A stretch of 64,000 nt of DNA from Nitzschia sp. DOCU1 (lineage: Eukaryota > Bacillariophyta > Bacillariophyceae > Bacillariales > Bacillariaceae). The stretch spans positions 4,617,534 through 4,681,533 of the forward strand of contig OX595986.1 of NCBI GenBank assembly GCA_951394045.1, in the 5' to 3' direction. Shown here piece by piece: positions 61,643-64,000 of this stretch; position 1 is the first letter of the stretch; every line of letters starts with the position of its first letter. The notes beneath the pieces are model-generated. The model saw only the letters and a program-made list of their open reading frames with translations, was not told the DNA's origin and did no database searches. The translations under genes were made by a program, and so were the position numbers.

Positions 61643-62607
61643 TGCGTGTTGCGTTGCTGCTTTGTGCTTTGGACTGGAACGGATTGGAAGTTTATGAGAA
61701 ACTTCTGGCAGCAACAAGGGAAAATGGAAGTGAAATCCAAAGAGCACCACCTCTGGCACGTGCATTCAGCACGATTCATTCGACCATTTCGAATGCTTGT
61801 AGTCGCACTCTACAACACGTGTATAGCTTTCGCGTTGTTGTACTACCGGCAGCTATTGTACTATCCGTCGAACTCGACTCAACTAGCTAATCTGTCATAA
61901 GTAGCAACCAGTAGAACGGCAACATGGATTGAGATAAATAAGGTTAAAACCTTGCCATCGTCGACGAATCGCTCAGGTAGCGCCGCGCTAGCTGATCATA
62001 GAAGAACGACGACGACGACAGAGGTCGCAGGGTGTCGTCTGCAGCGGCCAGCAGAAATGTTCTTCTTTACTATAAGCAGAAGAGGGCTCCATAGCTCTAC
62101 GACAACAATTCTTCAGCAGAGGAGAGGGATGGGTCAGTCGTCGTTGTCATCTTGGGGCGAGTAGTATTAGTAGAGGTGCTGGTGGAAGCAAACGAACCTC
62201 GGCAAACCGCGGTTTCATTGGCATCTGCCCTTGAGGGATAACGACGTTCAACTAACAATAACACGAGCTAGCTAGTGGTAGCCAATGCCAAATCAATGAC
62301 GATGATAACTCTGCTGCTACTAGCCTACTCTGACGCTCCTACCCAAGATGAAGGAACGAGTTCAATTTTTTGTAAGTTTTATTATTTCTGAAACAGTCAA
62401 TCAATAATAATAATAAAAAGAGTAGTTTTCACTACCATTCAATCAGTCAGTCGCCGCCATTGTGCAATGTAAAGTGGTCGTGTGAAGTAGTGGATTTCGA
62501 CAATGGATCGGCATTTTGGGAAGTTATTGTTGTATGTGGGTAGAGAGCGTGTGAATAACAATGAGGATCTAGTAGAAGGAAGAAGAGAGGTCGCCATGCC
62601 GTACAAT
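61643..62607. other. Intergenic, 965 bp
   Basis: AT-rich stretch near 62380-62420 with ATAATAATAATAA. Nothing recognised as a gene. Confidence 0.6.
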
Positions 62608-63846
62608 TTACGGCATTTTTCGCTGATCACCCCGTCCAGAGTGCTGTCGGGCAATATCTTCAAACTCGCCTCCCATGCATCTTAGAATATCGCACCACAA
62701 ATCTTGTGGATCATCCTCTGGTGTGACGGGCGCCCCGGCATATCTCAAAATTAGATCCGAACTTGCACTGCAAGTGTACCAGACTCCCTTTTGTATTTCT
62801 CGCTCCAATTGTCCCGGCACCCATGCCGCATGTCCCTTGATGAAGAGTGCCTTGGATGGATCGAAACGATTTATTCGTACTTCGTTCATGAGTTCTTCCG
62901 AGCCTCCAATAAAGACTCCGGGTGCTAGCTTTTTGCTGCCTTCGACTTGTCCAAAGCCATGCAAGACGGCGAACTCTTCCTGCAAGACAGGGCCGCCATA
63001 GGAAACGGGGGAGGTCGTAAAGGCGAGTTTGAGCGAAAGGTCGAGATTGGTGGCTTGTTCAGTGGCAATCTTGTTCAAGTCTCCCGAGAGTGGGCTGGGA
63101 TGGAACAATAGTAAGTAATGAGTGAGTCGGAGCGACAATGCGATGCGATCCAACGTCTGGATTATTGCTTCGACGACTTACCGATTGATGACCACACCGG
63201 TCGTTCCCGACTTTTCGTGATGATCCACAATGAGCACGACCGTCTGATGAAAGACTCCGCCGAGCTTTTCATTCGCCACCAGGACACATCCTTGTTCAAT
63301 GTGCGAAATCGGATGCGCCCATCGATGGGCGTTGATGACCGAATGCGGTTTCATGTGAATGGGCAACTCGGCCGCGCTCACAAAGGGATCTTGATACAAG
63401 AGATCTTCGGTTTGCGGAATGCCGATCGAATTGCCCTTGAGCAGGCTGCTGCTGCTACCACTACTGACAGTGCTCTTGGAGGCTTTCTCGGCCGAATGAT
63501 TTCCGAAAATGGAAGAAATGGCAGCGCCAAACAAATCACCGAGTTGTCCTTGTTTGTCGAGCGATTCGCGATCGTCCTCACTGTGATTGCTGCTGCCGCT
63601 GGATTTTCCGTGGTCCTTTGGTTGCTTCTTGGTTCGCATCTCTTCTGCCTTTTCCTGGGCCACTAACTTGGCTCGGAAGAGGCGCCAATCGTCGCCCATG
63701 GCTTTCTCGAGTTCTCGTTCCATGCGAGCACGATCGGAATTCTTGGAATACAATTGCGTACTCGTCAAAGTCGCTCTGGGAGCAACAAAGCCTTCCACGC
63801 GGCAAGCAGCAACAGCCAGCAACAGTAATAGGACGGATGGCATCAT
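62608..63846 (-). CDS. Plastid-targeted AlgH/UPF0301 (DUF179) protein
   Basis: Exons 63182-63846 and 62608-63094; 87-bp intron (63095-63181). The join restores VVINRPLSGDL, the family hallmark (GxVxNRP). 383 residues from ATG 63846. Signal peptide [19 protein letters not shown] then FVAPR, a plastid presequence. A charged, Ser-rich linker (about 45-130) is followed by the DUF179 fold: [39 protein letters not shown]-type [18 protein letters not shown]-type VWYTCSAS. In bacteria AlgH is a conserved protein of uncertain function. In plants a plastid copy exists. Role unknown. Confidence 0.9.
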
Positions 63847-64000
63847 GGTGGGGGTGGTCGTCGTAGGTGTAGGATGCGAACCGGTATGGGAGGAACGGGA
63901 TAACAAATGAAAGAAAATTCTGCGGAAACGAGTCTCAGAACAATGACCGCAGCAGCAAGCAAACTACGAGGAATAAAGATGAACGAGCAGTAAGACTGTA
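63847..64000. other. 5' region of the AlgH-like gene
   Basis: Open frame without ATG extends to 63906. Otherwise nothing recognised to the window end. Confidence 0.5.

Noticed and set aside
60929..61900. Long plus-strand frame of 323 codons
   Set aside because: It lies opposite the PDZ gene and owes its length to that gene's codon pattern; no motif.
1..64000. tRNA, rRNA, CRISPR or bacteriophage features
   Set aside because: I looked for T-loop signatures and regularly spaced repeats in intergenic parts and saw none that fold or repeat convincingly; a tRNAscan or covariance search would be needed to be sure.

Overview
The window is nuclear DNA of a photosynthetic stramenopile, almost certainly a diatom and most like the pennate diatom Phaeodactylum tricornutum. 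I infer this from sequence character; no search was run. Genes are compact, with zero to two short GT-AG introns (70-177 bp). Several proteins start with a signal peptide followed by a phenylalanine-led transit motif (SFGSA, NAFVLP, RAFVAP, GFVAP), the diatom way of crossing the four plastid membranes. There is also a diatom-typical DUF6824 domain, serine/acidic-rich linkers and a (6-4)-type photolyase/cryptochrome. Operons, CRISPR arrays, rRNA and recognisable tRNA genes are absent.

Layout. 1-1490: 3' end of a DCN1-type neddylation factor, then a membrane-anchored thioredoxin on the minus strand. 1744-6980: an accessory block with a chimeric 1220-residue protein (two ubiquitin-like folds plus DUF6824 and internal tandem repeats), a VPS16-like fragment, a relic of the chimeric gene, a 113-bp direct repeat and a small secreted Cys-rich peptide. 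7920-19555: plastid peroxiredoxin-like protein, a membrane protein of unknown function, plastid leucyl-tRNA synthetase (3 exons), a LARGE-type glycosyltransferase and a photolyase/cryptochrome. 20036-21241: a short paralogue of the chimeric gene, including its promoter. 21350-22967: a small membrane protein and UTP11. 23561-25485: a head-to-head pair from an uncharacterised family, with a third member at 33029. 25972-27527: a broken stretch holding a truncated MnmG fragment fused to a stop-interrupted domain, bracketed by perfect 41-bp direct repeats. 27752-37493: MAGE/NSE3, Mu-like GST, ApaH-like phosphatase, third family member, FYVE-ankyrin protein, patatin lipase. 37874-48393: a candidate 2OG-oxygenase-like protein, ankyrin protein, GT92 glycosyltransferase and plastid DnaJ. 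49966-63846: repeat-containing acidic/basic protein, isoamyl-acetate esterase-like SGNH hydrolase, NmrA-type reductase, PCIF1 cap methyltransferase, Imp2 protease, a second plastid DnaJ, PDZ protein and plastid AlgH/UPF0301 protein.

The genes do not form one pathway. Two themes recur. One is plastid proteostasis and redox (peroxiredoxin-like, LeuRS, two DnaJ proteins, AlgH-like). The other is recent local duplication: the chimeric gene and its paralogue, in-frame tandem repeats in four proteins, the three-member family and the paired DnaJ genes. The most unusual material is the chimeric gene system (1744-6270 with 20036-21241), the uncharacterised family around 23.5-33.7 kb, and the MnmG fragment between direct repeats.
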